Source: an uncultured Akkermansia sp. (GTDB lineage: Bacteria; Verrucomicrobiota; Verrucomicrobiia; Verrucomicrobiales; Akkermansiaceae). From it: a DNA stretch of 64,000 bases. The notes beneath the pieces are model-generated. The model saw only the letters and a list, made by a program, of their open reading frames with translations, had not been told where the DNA came from and searched no databases. This document shows, piece after piece, positions 35,236 through 43,628 of this stretch; position 1 is the stretch's first letter; every line of letters begins with the position of its first letter. The position numbers and the translations under genes were made by a program. The stretch is from assembly GCA_905200945.1 (NCBI GenBank), contig CAJKMG010000010.1, positions 1 through 64,000 of the forward strand, read 5' to 3'.

Positions 35236-36489
35236 TTAACAGGTCAGGCCGTCCGCCTTCGCCTGGTTCCAGTACGCATACTCGGAACGGTTGAAATCCA
35301 CGTATTCCGGAGACAAATCCGTGGTATACACCGTATGGGAAAACTCGCCCCGATTCAAATTGATATCCACCCGGAACGCGGGAACCTGCACGGCCTGCCG
35401 CAAATCGTCGGACGGAGTATCCGCCTGCACGCCGCCGCGGCAGGCGGCCAAACCGGCGATGTCGATGTCTATCTTCTCTTCGTCCACCTTTGCTCCGCAG
35501 TAGCCCACAGCATGAATAATGCGCCCCCAGTTGGGATCGTTCCCGTTCCAGGAACTCTTCACCAGGGAAGACTTGGCTACGGCTTCCGCCGCTTTTTTCG
35601 CTTCATCCTCCGTGCGGCCTCCCGTCACATGCACGGTGACGAACTTGGTCACCCGCTCTCCGTCCTGCACGATGTGCTTGGCCAGTTCCAGCATCACATG
35701 GGCCAAAGCCTGCTGGAATGCGTAAATATCTTCCGGAGTTTCCAGCTTCACGCCGGATGCCCCGTTCGCCATCACCAGAACCGTGTCATTCGTACTCATG
35801 TCTCCGTCAATGGTGATGCAGTTAAAAGAACTCTTTACTCCGGACTGCACGCACAGCTCCAGCACATCGCGGGAAACTCCCGCATCCGTCGTGATAAAGC
35901 ACAGCATGGTCGCCATGCAGGGATTGATCATGCCCGCCCCCTTGCAGCAGGCGCCGATGCGCACGGGTTTGCCCTGCACCACAAATTCAATGGCAATGAT
36001 TTTCTCCTTCGTGTCGCTGGTCATCACGGCCTGGGCCACCTCATGCCCCTTGTCGCGGGAAAGCCCATCCGCCAATTCCGGAAACTTCGGGTAAATGCGC
36101 ATCATAGGCATTGGCAGGCCAATCACGCCGGTGGAACATACGGCCACTTCTGCAGGCTCCAGCCCAAGAAGCTCCGCAACGCTGCGGCATTCGCCCCTGG
36201 CATCCTCCATCCCCCGGGTTCCGGTGCAGGCGTTCGCATTCCCGCTGTTCGCCACGATAGCGCGGATATTTCCTTTCCGGAGATGCTCCCGGCTCACCTT
36301 CACGCAGGCGGCCTGGACGCGGTTGGTCGTAAACGTTCCTGCGGAAACGCAGGGTTCCGTGGAATAAATCAGGGCCAGATCCAGACGCGTGGCCGTAGGC
36401 TTCTTGATGCCGCAGCTTACGGCGTTCCCCAAAAATCCCCGGGGCGCGCAAACGCCCCCGTCAACCGGAATATAGGATGAATCATTCAT
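35236..36489 (-). CDS. argJ: Glutamate N-acetyltransferase / ornithine acetyltransferase
   Basis: ArgJ recycles the acetyl group from N-acetylornithine to glutamate in arginine synthesis and can also use acetyl-CoA. The precursor is cut before the Thr of CSTGVIG to form alpha and beta chains; this motif is present in VCSTGVIGLPMPMM. Other motifs are TNRVQAACV and NDPNWGRIIHAVGYCG. ATG 36489 (MNDSSYIPV) is preferred; the frame extends to 36513. It follows argC on the same strand by about 30 bases. Confidence 0.93.
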   Translation of the reverse strand: MNDSSYIPVDGGVCAPRGFLGNAVSCGIKKPTATRLDLALIYSTEPCVSAGTFTTNRVQAACVKVSREHLRKGNIRAIVANSGNANACTGTRGMEDARGECRSVAELLGLEPAEVAVCSTGVIGLPMPMMRIYPKFPELADGLSRDKGHEVAQAVMTSDTKEKIIAIEFVVQGKPVRIGACCKGAGMINPCMATMLCFITTDAGVSRDVLELCVQSGVKSSFNCITIDGDMSTNDTVLVMANGASGVKLETPEDIYAFQQALAHVMLELAKHIVQDGERVTKFVTVHVTGGRTEDEAKKAAEAVAKSSLVKSSWNGNDPNWGRIIHAVGYCGAKVDEEKIDIDIAGLAACRGGVQADTPSDDLRQAVQVPAFRVDINLNRGEFSHTVYTTDLSPEYVDFNRSEYAYWNQAKADGLTC

Positions 36490-36522
36490 CGTCTTGAAAG
36501 TGCTTCCCAACATATCAAAAAG

Positions 36523-37566
36523 CTACAGAACCCACAAGCCTTCCGTTTCATCAAATCCGCACATGATATTGAAGGATTGAACAGCCTGGCCTCCCGCACC
36601 CTTCACCACATTATCCTCCGCGCTCATCAGAATCACGCGGTTCGTGCGGGGATCATAAGCCCAGCCAATGTCCACGCAGTTCGTCCGCGTTACATTCTTG
36701 GTATCCGCAGGCTGGTTGCGCCCCAGAAGGCGGACGAACGGGGCCGCGGCATAGGCTTCTTCCAGCAGGCGGCCGACGGACTCGGGATCCGCCCCTTTTT
36801 TCACCCTGGCCGTAATCGTGGAGCAAATGCCCGTATTAACGGGAATCAAATGGGGGGTGAAGGACATCACCACCGTTTCCCCGGCGGCATGGGAAAGCTC
36901 CTGTTCAATTTCGCTCAAATGGCGGTGTTTCGGCACTCCGTAGGCATGGAAACTCTCATTGCACTCGCAGAACAGCAGCGGAATGGACGCTTTGCGCCCT
37001 GCGCCGCTCACGCCGCTGCCGGAACAGACCACCACGTCCTCCGGCTCCAGCATGCCCGCCTTGAACAAGGGAATGAGAGGCAGAAGAATGCTCGTAGGAT
37101 AGCAGCCGGGAGAAGCCACAATGCGCGCCCGGGCAATCTCATCCCGGCGCCACTCCGGCAAACCGTACACGGCCTCCTGCATCAGGGCCGTATCCGGGTG
37201 GGGATTCCCGTAATACTCTTCGTACACTTCCGGGCTGTCCAGGCGAAAATCCGCGCTCAGGTCAATCACGCGCACGCCCCTGTCCACCAGGCCGCGGGCA
37301 TAGGAAGCGGCCACGCCATGAGGCAGGGCCAGAAAAGCGACCTCCGCCCCAGTGGCGGCAATCGCTTCCACATCGGAATCCGTAAACTTCAGGCCGGAAC
37401 CCGGAACCTGCCGGAAACGGGGGAAAACCTCCCACAACGGCTGCCCGGCATACTGGCGGGAAGTAGCGCACACCAGCTTCACCCCGCGATGGTTCAGCAG
37501 GATGCGCAACAACTCCTGCCCGGTGTAGCCACTGGCTCCGACGACTGCAACTTGAACTTGCTTCAT
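36523..37566 (-). CDS. argC: N-acetyl-gamma-glutamyl-phosphate reductase
   Basis: ArgC reduces N-acetylglutamyl phosphate with NADPH. The N-terminal Rossmann motif is VGASGYTGQELLRIL, and the catalytic cysteine is in VASPGCYPTSILLPL. The C-terminal half has SFTPHLIPVNTGI. Length (347) is normal. It starts the pair argC-argJ on the minus strand; other arginine genes (argB, argD) are not in the window. Confidence 0.95.
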   Translation of the reverse strand: MKQVQVAVVGASGYTGQELLRILLNHRGVKLVCATSRQYAGQPLWEVFPRFRQVPGSGLKFTDSDVEAIAATGAEVAFLALPHGVAASYARGLVDRGVRVIDLSADFRLDSPEVYEEYYGNPHPDTALMQEAVYGLPEWRRDEIARARIVASPGCYPTSILLPLIPLFKAGMLEPEDVVVCSGSGVSGAGRKASIPLLFCECNESFHAYGVPKHRHLSEIEQELSHAAGETVVMSFTPHLIPVNTGICSTITARVKKGADPESVGRLLEEAYAAAPFVRLLGRNQPADTKNVTRTNCVDIGWAYDPRTNRVILMSAEDNVVKGAGGQAVQSFNIMCGFDETEGLWVL

Positions 37567-37668
37567 GACAAAAAAGGTATGCTATGAAAAAAGACTCTTG
37601 CCAACACTAAAATTTTCCTATATACACCTCGCCGTCACAAGACACGGCCCTGGTCGGTCCGAGTTCAT

Positions 37669-37745
37669 CGGGTTGTAGCGCAGTCTGGTAGCGCACCTGC
37701 ATGGGGTGCAGGGGGTCGCAGGTTCGAATCCTGTCAACCCGACCA
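37669..37745 (+). tRNA. tRNA-Pro (GGG)
   Basis: A cloverleaf can be drawn with anticodon arm CCTGC-ATGGGGT-GCAGG, giving anticodon GGG (proline). The D-arm GTAGCGCAG...GTAGCGC and T-arm GGTTCGAATCC are standard, and the CCA end is encoded (37743-37745). Confidence 0.92.
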
Positions 37746-37758
37746 TTTTCCCATTCGT

Positions 37759-37803
37759 GAGGCCTTGCAGAATGAAGTATTCTGTAAGGCCTCAAACTTT
37801 TTT
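37759..37803 (+). terminator. Terminator after tRNA-Pro(GGG)
   Basis: GAGGCCTTGCAGAAT (37759-37773) pairs with ATTCTGTAAGGCCTC (37779-37793), with one G-T pair, followed by six or more T. Confidence 0.9.
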
Positions 37804-38181
37804 GCTCTGCGCGGTATTCCACCCGGTCCTATGGTTCTGCCATGCATCACATTCTGAATGCATGACATTTTTCCAAAACCAAACATACACCGCCCTCAAA
37901 GCAGGAAGTCTGATCCTCCCTCCCTTTGGAAAAATTAATCGGGAAAATTATCACAAGATACATTCCCTCCCTCTTGCTAATAAACAAAAAAATCCTGGGT
38001 ATTTGCCGGGTTCATGCCATTCATATTCATTGCCATTTCCTCTCCGACCGGCCCGCTACTCCGCTTCCCTGCCGTGAGACAGGACAAACCGGAACCGGGA
38101 AGAAACAGTTTTTTATTGCGTTGCAGGCAGGTAAATCATATACCCCGCCGGTTCAGACTTCACCTTTTCCCCCTTGCTTTC
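37804..38181. other. Gene-free stretch before the amino-acid importer
   Basis: About 380 bases between the tRNA terminator and the ABC transporter gene. Short frames here lack any domain or start signal. It presumably holds the transporter promoter, but I see no convincing sigma-70 match. Confidence 0.55.
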
Positions 38182-39666
38182 ATGCCATCCATTTCCTTGC
38201 TGAATCATCTCGGAGCCCTGCTGACGCTTTGGCTTCTCCTATGCTGCGGCGCACCAGCGGCGGAAAACGGCAGAATCCTGATGGTGACGGAAGCGACTTT
38301 CCCTCCCTACGAATTCCGGGACGGAAACGCCATCATGGGAATTGACCCGGAAATCATGCGGGAGGTAGCCAGGCGCACCGGCAGGGAGCTGGTCATTGAA
38401 GATATGAGCTTTGACTCCGTGATTACGGCTGTAGTTTCCGGAAAGGCGGACGTAGCCGCCTCCGGAATCACGGTTACTCCGGAACGCAGGAGGAAAGTGG
38501 ACTTCTCCATTCCCTATGTGGAAGCCGCTCAGGTTATCATCGTTCCCAAAGGTTCTCCCATCCGGAGGCGGGAAGATATCCGCGGCAGAAGAATCGGAGT
38601 GCAGCACGGGGCTACGGGAGACATTTACGTCACACGGAACATTCAGCAGCCGGAACGCTTCCCCAATGGAGCGCTGGCCGTGGCCGCCGTGGCGGCAGGC
38701 AAGGTGGACGCCGCCGTCATTGACCAGGATCCGGCAAAAATGTACGTAGCAGGCAATGAGCGGCTGGAAATTCTGCCGGAGCCCCTCACTTCCGAATCCT
38801 ACGCCATTGCCGTCCGCAAGGGGGATACTGCCCTGCTTCAGGATATTAACGGCACCATTGCAGCATTGAAAGCCTCCGGAAAGCTGGAGGAAATACGGAA
38901 GGCTTATGCGGCCATGCAGGCTAAATCTGCCGCCGGTTCCGGAAAACATGCTCCCGGAGGGAGCTGGCTGGAAAATACATGGCTGGACCTGAAAGAAGCC
39001 TTTTACGTCAATTTCATCCAGGAAGGACGCTGGAAATACCTGACCAACGGCTTTCTGGTGACGGTGGAGGTTTCTTTCTTTTCCGTTCTGCTGGGTATCC
39101 TGGTGGGCTTTGTGGTGGCCGTCATCCGCGCCACGCATGACAAAACGGGCAATCTCCGTTTCCTGAATGCCCTCTGCAAACTGTACCTGACAGTCATCCG
39201 CGGCACGCCGGTGGTCGTTCAACTGCTCATGATCTATTTTGTCATCTTCGGCTCCGTGGACGTCAGCAAAGTGCTGGTGGCTGTGGTGGCCTTCGGCTTC
39301 AACTCAGGCGCCTATGTGGCGGAAATCATCAGAGGCGGCATTATGTCCATTGACAGGGGGCAATTTGAGGCCGGGCGCAGCCTCGGCCTGGGATATGCCC
39401 AAACCATGATTTACATTATCCTGCCACAGGCCTTTAAAAATGTGCTTCCCTCGCTGGGAAACGAATTTATCGTACTGTTGAAGGAGACCAGCGTCTCCGG
39501 CTATATTGCCCTTCAGGATCTGACTAAAGGCGGCGACATCATCCGGAGCCAGACTTATACCGCCTTCATGCCGCTGACGGCCGTGGCCCTGGTTTACCTC
39601 TCCGTGGTCATGCTGTTCAGCTGGATGCTCGGTAAACTGGAAAGAAAACTGAAAAACAATGAATGA
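38182..39666 (+). CDS. Amino-acid ABC transporter, binding protein fused to permease
   Basis: The start ATG 38182 opens a signal peptide, MPSISLLNHLGALLTLWLL ending APAAE. Residues about 30-250 form a periplasmic amino-acid-binding domain (SBP family 3: FPPYEFRDGNAIMGIDPEI, DMSFDSVITAVVSGKADVA). From about 285 the sequence is a HisM/GlnP-type permease with five or more membrane helices and EAGRSLGLGYAQTMIYIILPQAF, the ATPase-contact loop. Such receptor-permease fusions occur in Gram-positive and some other bacteria. Together with the overlapping glnQ-like gene it makes a complete polar amino-acid importer. Confidence 0.9.
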   Translation: MPSISLLNHLGALLTLWLLLCCGAPAAENGRILMVTEATFPPYEFRDGNAIMGIDPEIMREVARRTGRELVIEDMSFDSVITAVVSGKADVAASGITVTPERRRKVDFSIPYVEAAQVIIVPKGSPIRRREDIRGRRIGVQHGATGDIYVTRNIQQPERFPNGALAVAAVAAGKVDAAVIDQDPAKMYVAGNERLEILPEPLTSESYAIAVRKGDTALLQDINGTIAALKASGKLEEIRKAYAAMQAKSAAGSGKHAPGGSWLENTWLDLKEAFYVNFIQEGRWKYLTNGFLVTVEVSFFSVLLGILVGFVVAVIRATHDKTGNLRFLNALCKLYLTVIRGTPVVVQLLMIYFVIFGSVDVSKVLVAVVAFGFNSGAYVAEIIRGGIMSIDRGQFEAGRSLGLGYAQTMIYIILPQAFKNVLPSLGNEFIVLLKETSVSGYIALQDLTKGGDIIRSQTYTAFMPLTAVALVYLSVVMLFSWMLGKLERKLKNNE

Positions 39667-40408
39667 ACATCCCGGAAACACCCCCATATTCCAAATCAGC
39701 CATTTGGTTAAGGAATTCAACTCCGTTCCGGCAGTCAACGATGTCACCACGAAAATTGACCGGGGTGAAGTGGTCTTCATCGTAGGGCCGTCCGGTTCCG
39801 GCAAAAGCACTTTCCTGCGCTGCCTGAACCTGCTGGAGGAACCTACCTCCGGAGAAATCCGTTTCAAGGGGGAGCTGGTTACCTCTCCCGGAACGGACGT
39901 CAATCAATTCCGCCGGCACGTAGGCATGGTTTTCCAGCATTTCAACCTTTTCCCGCACCTGACTATTCTGGAAAATATCACTATCGCCCCAGTTAAAACG
40001 GGACGCTCCAGCAGGAAAGAGGCAGCAGACCAGGCGGCAACCCTTCTCCAGCGCATTGGGCTGTACGGCAAGAGACATTCCTATCCCCTCCAGCTTTCCG
40101 GCGGACAAAAGCAGCGCATCGCCATCGTGCGTGCCCTGGTCATGAATCCGGACGTCATCCTGTTTGACGAGCCGACATCCGCTCTGGATCCGGAAATGGT
40201 GGGAGAAGTACTTTCCCTGATGAAGGAACTGGCGCAGGGAGGGCTGACGATGGTAGTGGTCACCCATGAAATAGGGTTTGCGCGCGAGGTGGCCTCCCGC
40301 GTCCTGTTCATGGATAAAGGGAAAATTGTGGAAGAAGGGCCTCCCGATCTAATTATCGACCGCCCCGCCAATCCCAGACTGCAGGAATTTTTCTCCAAGG
40401 TGCTCTGA
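39659..40408 (+). CDS. glnQ: Amino-acid ABC transporter ATPase
   Basis: This is the ATP-hydrolysing subunit of the importer. Walker A is GPSGSGKSTFLR, the signature LSGGQKQRIAIVRAL and Walker B VILFDEPTSALDPEMVGEVL, then the H-loop in VVVTHEIGFAREVA. The start overlaps the permease stop by 8 bases (ATGAATGA), indicating coupling. Length is 249. Substrate is a polar amino acid by family, not specified. Confidence 0.95.
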   Translation: MNEHPGNTPIFQISHLVKEFNSVPAVNDVTTKIDRGEVVFIVGPSGSGKSTFLRCLNLLEEPTSGEIRFKGELVTSPGTDVNQFRRHVGMVFQHFNLFPHLTILENITIAPVKTGRSSRKEAADQAATLLQRIGLYGKRHSYPLQLSGGQKQRIAIVRALVMNPDVILFDEPTSALDPEMVGEVLSLMKELAQGGLTMVVVTHEIGFAREVASRVLFMDKGKIVEEGPPDLIIDRPANPRLQEFFSKVL

Positions 40409-40422
40409 TAAGAGCAGTTCTG

Positions 40423-40467
40423 AAAAAATACGGGAGGGAAACCACACACAGTATCTTCCTGCTCCCG
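40423..40467 (-). terminator. Terminator of the hypothetical pair
   Basis: CGGGAG (40431-40436) pairs with CTCCCG (40462-40467) with further internal pairing, and the minus strand runs into six T (40423-40428). Confidence 0.6.
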
Positions 40468-40493
40468 GAACAAATAACAGGAAAGCTGCTGCT

Positions 40494-41399
40494 TTACTTT
40501 TTTCTATCCCGGATCACCCCTCTCATGCCCAATTTAACGTCTACGGGAACAGAAACCGGCTCTGCAGGAACCTTGTAAACCAGCCGTAACCTGAGTTTTC
40601 GCAATTCTTCCGGTTCTTCAAACTGCAGATGCCTTGTCCATTCACGGCAGGTGGAATTCATACGGCTCCCCCCTCCCCGGAATTCAGTTTTCAGCACATC
40701 CCCTTTTTCATTGAGAATTTCAAAATGGTCCAGGTCAAAGGAAGTTTCCACTCCAAGACCCAGGATCATTTTTCTCATCTTCTTTCCGTTCTTTTCAAAC
40801 GTACTGCACTCTCTCAGGAAAATCCTGCCTGTGGGGATCCCCTCAGAAAGAACAATGTCCCCGCTTTCCGCTTCCCCCTGCTCAACCGTTCCAGGAAGCA
40901 GCACATGTTCCTCAGCTTCTTTTTCCAGGGGTAATTCGTAAACGGGGCTTTTCACGGAACGGCAGACGGGAATGCGCAATGTCCCTTTCAACCGTACCCA
41001 GGAAGCCTGCGGAGAAGGCAATTCCCCGGCAACCCCTGTGACGGCCGCTTGAGCCTTACCGCCTTCGTTCCGCAGACTCATGCCTCCCATCCTGAACTCT
41101 ACCGGAGCCAGCTTCCTGCCGGTGGAATCGACCGCATCCAGGTATTGGATACCGCTATTGTATGAATTCACAAAATTCAAGGGCTCCCTGGCCTGGAAAC
41201 TCACTCCGAACTTCAACTGCAGAGGGGGTTCCCTGGTCGCTCCGTTCGCCAGCATGCTGCTTTTTTCCACGCCAATGGAAGTGAAAACAATTTCTACCGG
41301 ATACTTTTCCTCCGGCTTGCCGCCACTCCGCGCCTCTGTTCCCCACGCGATGGAAACGCACAGAAAAAAACGGGCAACAATAATGATTCTCCTGTCCAT
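40494..41399 (-). CDS. Secreted protein of unknown function, paralogue A
   Basis: The 301-residue product begins MDRRIIIVARFFLCVSIAWG, a signal peptide. The mature part is beta-rich, with segments such as QLKFGVSFQAREPLNFVNS and WVRLKGTLRIPVCRS. It resembles the product of the next gene upstream on the same strand, including the stretch around RLKG / VEAKG and the C-terminal VP(V)DVKLGMRG / VPVRVRCGLSG, so the two arose by tandem duplication. No known domain was recognised. Confidence 0.75.
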   Translation of the reverse strand: MDRRIIIVARFFLCVSIAWGTEARSGGKPEEKYPVEIVFTSIGVEKSSMLANGATREPPLQLKFGVSFQAREPLNFVNSYNSGIQYLDAVDSTGRKLAPVEFRMGGMSLRNEGGKAQAAVTGVAGELPSPQASWVRLKGTLRIPVCRSVKSPVYELPLEKEAEEHVLLPGTVEQGEAESGDIVLSEGIPTGRIFLRECSTFEKNGKKMRKMILGLGVETSFDLDHFEILNEKGDVLKTEFRGGGSRMNSTCREWTRHLQFEEPEELRKLRLRLVYKVPAEPVSVPVDVKLGMRGVIRDRKK

Positions 41400-41400
41400 C

Positions 41401-42270
41401 TTAATTTTTCCTGTTCTTCAGGGTATCCCGTTGTTCCATGGAACCGGACAGCCCGCACCGGACACGGACGGGAACCATAATCTTCTTCAATCCCGCCGCA
41501 TATTGAACAGCCACGTTCAATTCTTCCAGCTTCTTTCCCGGTATCTGGAAATATCGTCCCCATTCATAACTTCCCGGAGAACTACTGGAGCTGGAACCGT
41601 AATTTTTCGCCGCCAGAGGGGAGCCATCCGGAGAACGCAACTCAAACCCTATAAAACCGAGCAGGGAAGAAGCGCAGGCTTTCACCTTCAGCACATGCCC
41701 TCTCTCATCGTCTCCGCCTTCATCATAATAACCTTTCAGTTCCACTTTCACATCCGCGCCATCCAATCCGGCATTTTTGAGCACCAGAGGAACGGAAAAA
41801 CCCTTAACCGTCACTTTGAGTTCCACATTTCCCGAAACGGCGGGGCTGCTGTATATCACCAAGGGAATAACCCCTTTGGCCTCCACCCACCGAGCTTTTT
41901 CCGAAGGCAGCCAGGAAGGCGCATTTATAAAAACAGTTCCGGCAACATCTCCCCGTTGGAGAGAACGGAATTCACTGTAACGGCAATTCGTTCTGGCAGG
42001 GGAACCGCCTTCCGAATCCTTCAAAGACAACTCGAAACCGGAACCCCCGCCGTAAGCCACTTTCCATGAAGAAGACGTTTCCCTGACTTTTAAATCCATG
42101 GAAAATGACTGGCTGGATTTCAAAAACGGCAACGGCCCATTAAATTTCGTTCTCCAGCCATCCAGAGAAACAGCTACGGCAGGGACTTCAGAGCTTCCCT
42201 GCCCGGCAACGGCAACGGAAAGGGACGCGAAGCAGCACGCAACCAGCTAGAACAGGCAGTAATAAAACAT
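41401..42270 (-). pseudogene. Secreted paralogue B with in-frame stop in signal peptide
   Basis: Reading from ATG 42270 gives MFYYCLF, a TAG at 42249-42247, then LVACCFASLSVAVAGQG in the same frame: a signal peptide interrupted by an amber codon at position 8. The rest is open to 41401 and resembles the adjacent paralogue A. A later TTG start (42132) would give a protein without the signal peptide. Possible explanations are a recent nonsense mutation, a sequencing error or readthrough. Beyond the stop the frame continues for 280 residues without damage, so it may still be young. Confidence 0.7.
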
Positions 42271-42740
42271 AGGCAAGGGGTTAAGGATGCTTTTTCAGCG
42301 TAGCATGTTCACAAAACAACACAAGATGAAAACGGAATGACATTAAAGAAGAAGCAGAAATTCCGGCGGATACTGGCTGTTTTTCCTCCCCTCTTTCCCC
42401 GCCTATGCCGGATCCGGTATCCCACAGGGACGGAATATGATACGGGACAGTCTTATCAACCGCCCCCCCTGCATCCGCCTCCATTCATTGTTCCGGGAGG
42501 ACAAAAGTAAAATAAAAACGTCGGGAGCTCATCCTTTCATCTCCGCATGGAAAGGGAAAATGGGGAACATCCCTCCCCATAGAAACCGGATGCCGAACCT
42601 AATGCAAAAACGGGAAACCGATGCCGGAATCTTTTTCCGTCCGGACAAAAACCTGCCCCTTACCGTTTGTTCCTATGAACAAAGTAATCCGGCGTAACAT
42701 ACTTTTTCCTTCCCCCGGAACAATTTGAAGTCTCTGTTCC
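42271..42740. other. Gene-free stretch
   Basis: About 470 bases between two minus-strand genes. One open frame of 86 codons (42437-42697, plus strand) has no domain, poor composition and no start signal, and is not accepted. No repeat or RNA was recognised. Confidence 0.5.
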
Positions 42741-43256
42741 CTACAACACGATCTCCACGTTGTAAGGCTCGTCAATCAACAGATAGTCGCAACCACAGGA
42801 CCTGCATTTTTCAAGATTGTCCCTGTTTTCACGCATCAACTCTTCCCGTGTAAAGGAAGCATTCTCCATACGCTTTTCAATCACGTTCTCATAATTCAGG
42901 ATATCATGATAATGCCTTTGAATATAATTTTCTGAAAAAATCAGGCACACATACCGTATCTTTTCCCGGCAGGCTTGCGTAAAATCCTTTTTCCAGTCAA
43001 AGGGAATATAGCAACCTTCCACCACTAAATTTTGGTTGTTTTCAATCGCAGTCTTTACAATTTCCCTGATCATGCCCCAGAGGAAGGAAGTCAGTTCTTC
43101 ATCAGGGCTCTCAGGAGAGAGGGGGCACATTCCGCTGCGTATCAACCCCATCTTTAAATGGTCAATGGATAAATAGGGATAGGAATATTTTTCAAGCACC
43201 CGCTGCGCCGCAAGTGTTTTCCCAGTATGCGTGCCACCGCCAATTAAAAGAATCAT
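42741..43256 (-). CDS. P-loop kinase-like protein
   Basis: The 171-residue protein has a Walker A GGGTHTGKTLAAQ at the very N-terminus, SIDHLKMGLIRSG where a small-molecule kinase would bind its substrate, and VVEGCYIPFDWKK resembling a lid region. This is the layout of small kinases of the adenylate-kinase or zeta-toxin type. GC content is visibly lower than the neighbours and the upstream region is very AT-rich, suggesting recent acquisition. Substrate unknown. Confidence 0.7.
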   Translation of the reverse strand: MILLIGGGTHTGKTLAAQRVLEKYSYPYLSIDHLKMGLIRSGMCPLSPESPDEELTSFLWGMIREIVKTAIENNQNLVVEGCYIPFDWKKDFTQACREKIRYVCLIFSENYIQRHYHDILNYENVIEKRMENASFTREELMRENRDNLEKCRSCGCDYLLIDEPYNVEIVL

Positions 43257-43628
43257 AAAATAATTATAATTAATATTTTATAAAAACAATCTATCCGATG
43301 CTGTCAATATCCGGCATTTTCTCGTATTCGCCAATGATATCCATATTCAATCAGCTGCCAACATACTCACAGGATTTTCTGCAAGCAGTGCATTTCGCAA
43401 AATAATCGACTTGGACATCAATCATAAGCAATGCCTGCATCAGCTCATTCTCTCTCCATCTCTTCAGTTTTTTCCGTAACAGGCAAGAGAAATCACAAAT
43501 GCGCCCGCCGCTCTCCGCGTCTGCCGGAATGGAAGCCATTACGGTTCTCATCCGCAGGAATAAAAATAACCTTCCTACAGCAAAGGCTTTGAACATGGCC
43601 CCCATACGGGCGCGGAATGGAAACCGCC
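43257..43628. other. AT-rich gap with a possible gene remnant
   Basis: About 370 bases, low GC. On the minus strand, codons 43440-43351 read MQALLMIDVQVDYF and continue to a stop; the first 14 residues resemble the N-terminus of isochorismatase-family hydrolases (ALLxIDxQxD). The rest of that family is missing, so this could be a remnant, but chance is possible. Nothing else was recognised. Confidence 0.3.

Noticed and set aside
37804..38181. Possible riboswitch before the amino-acid importer
   Set aside because: No conserved aptamer core or paired P1 stem could be traced.
42437..42697. 86-codon plus-strand frame in the gap
   Set aside because: No domain, no start signal, and composition unlike neighbouring genes.
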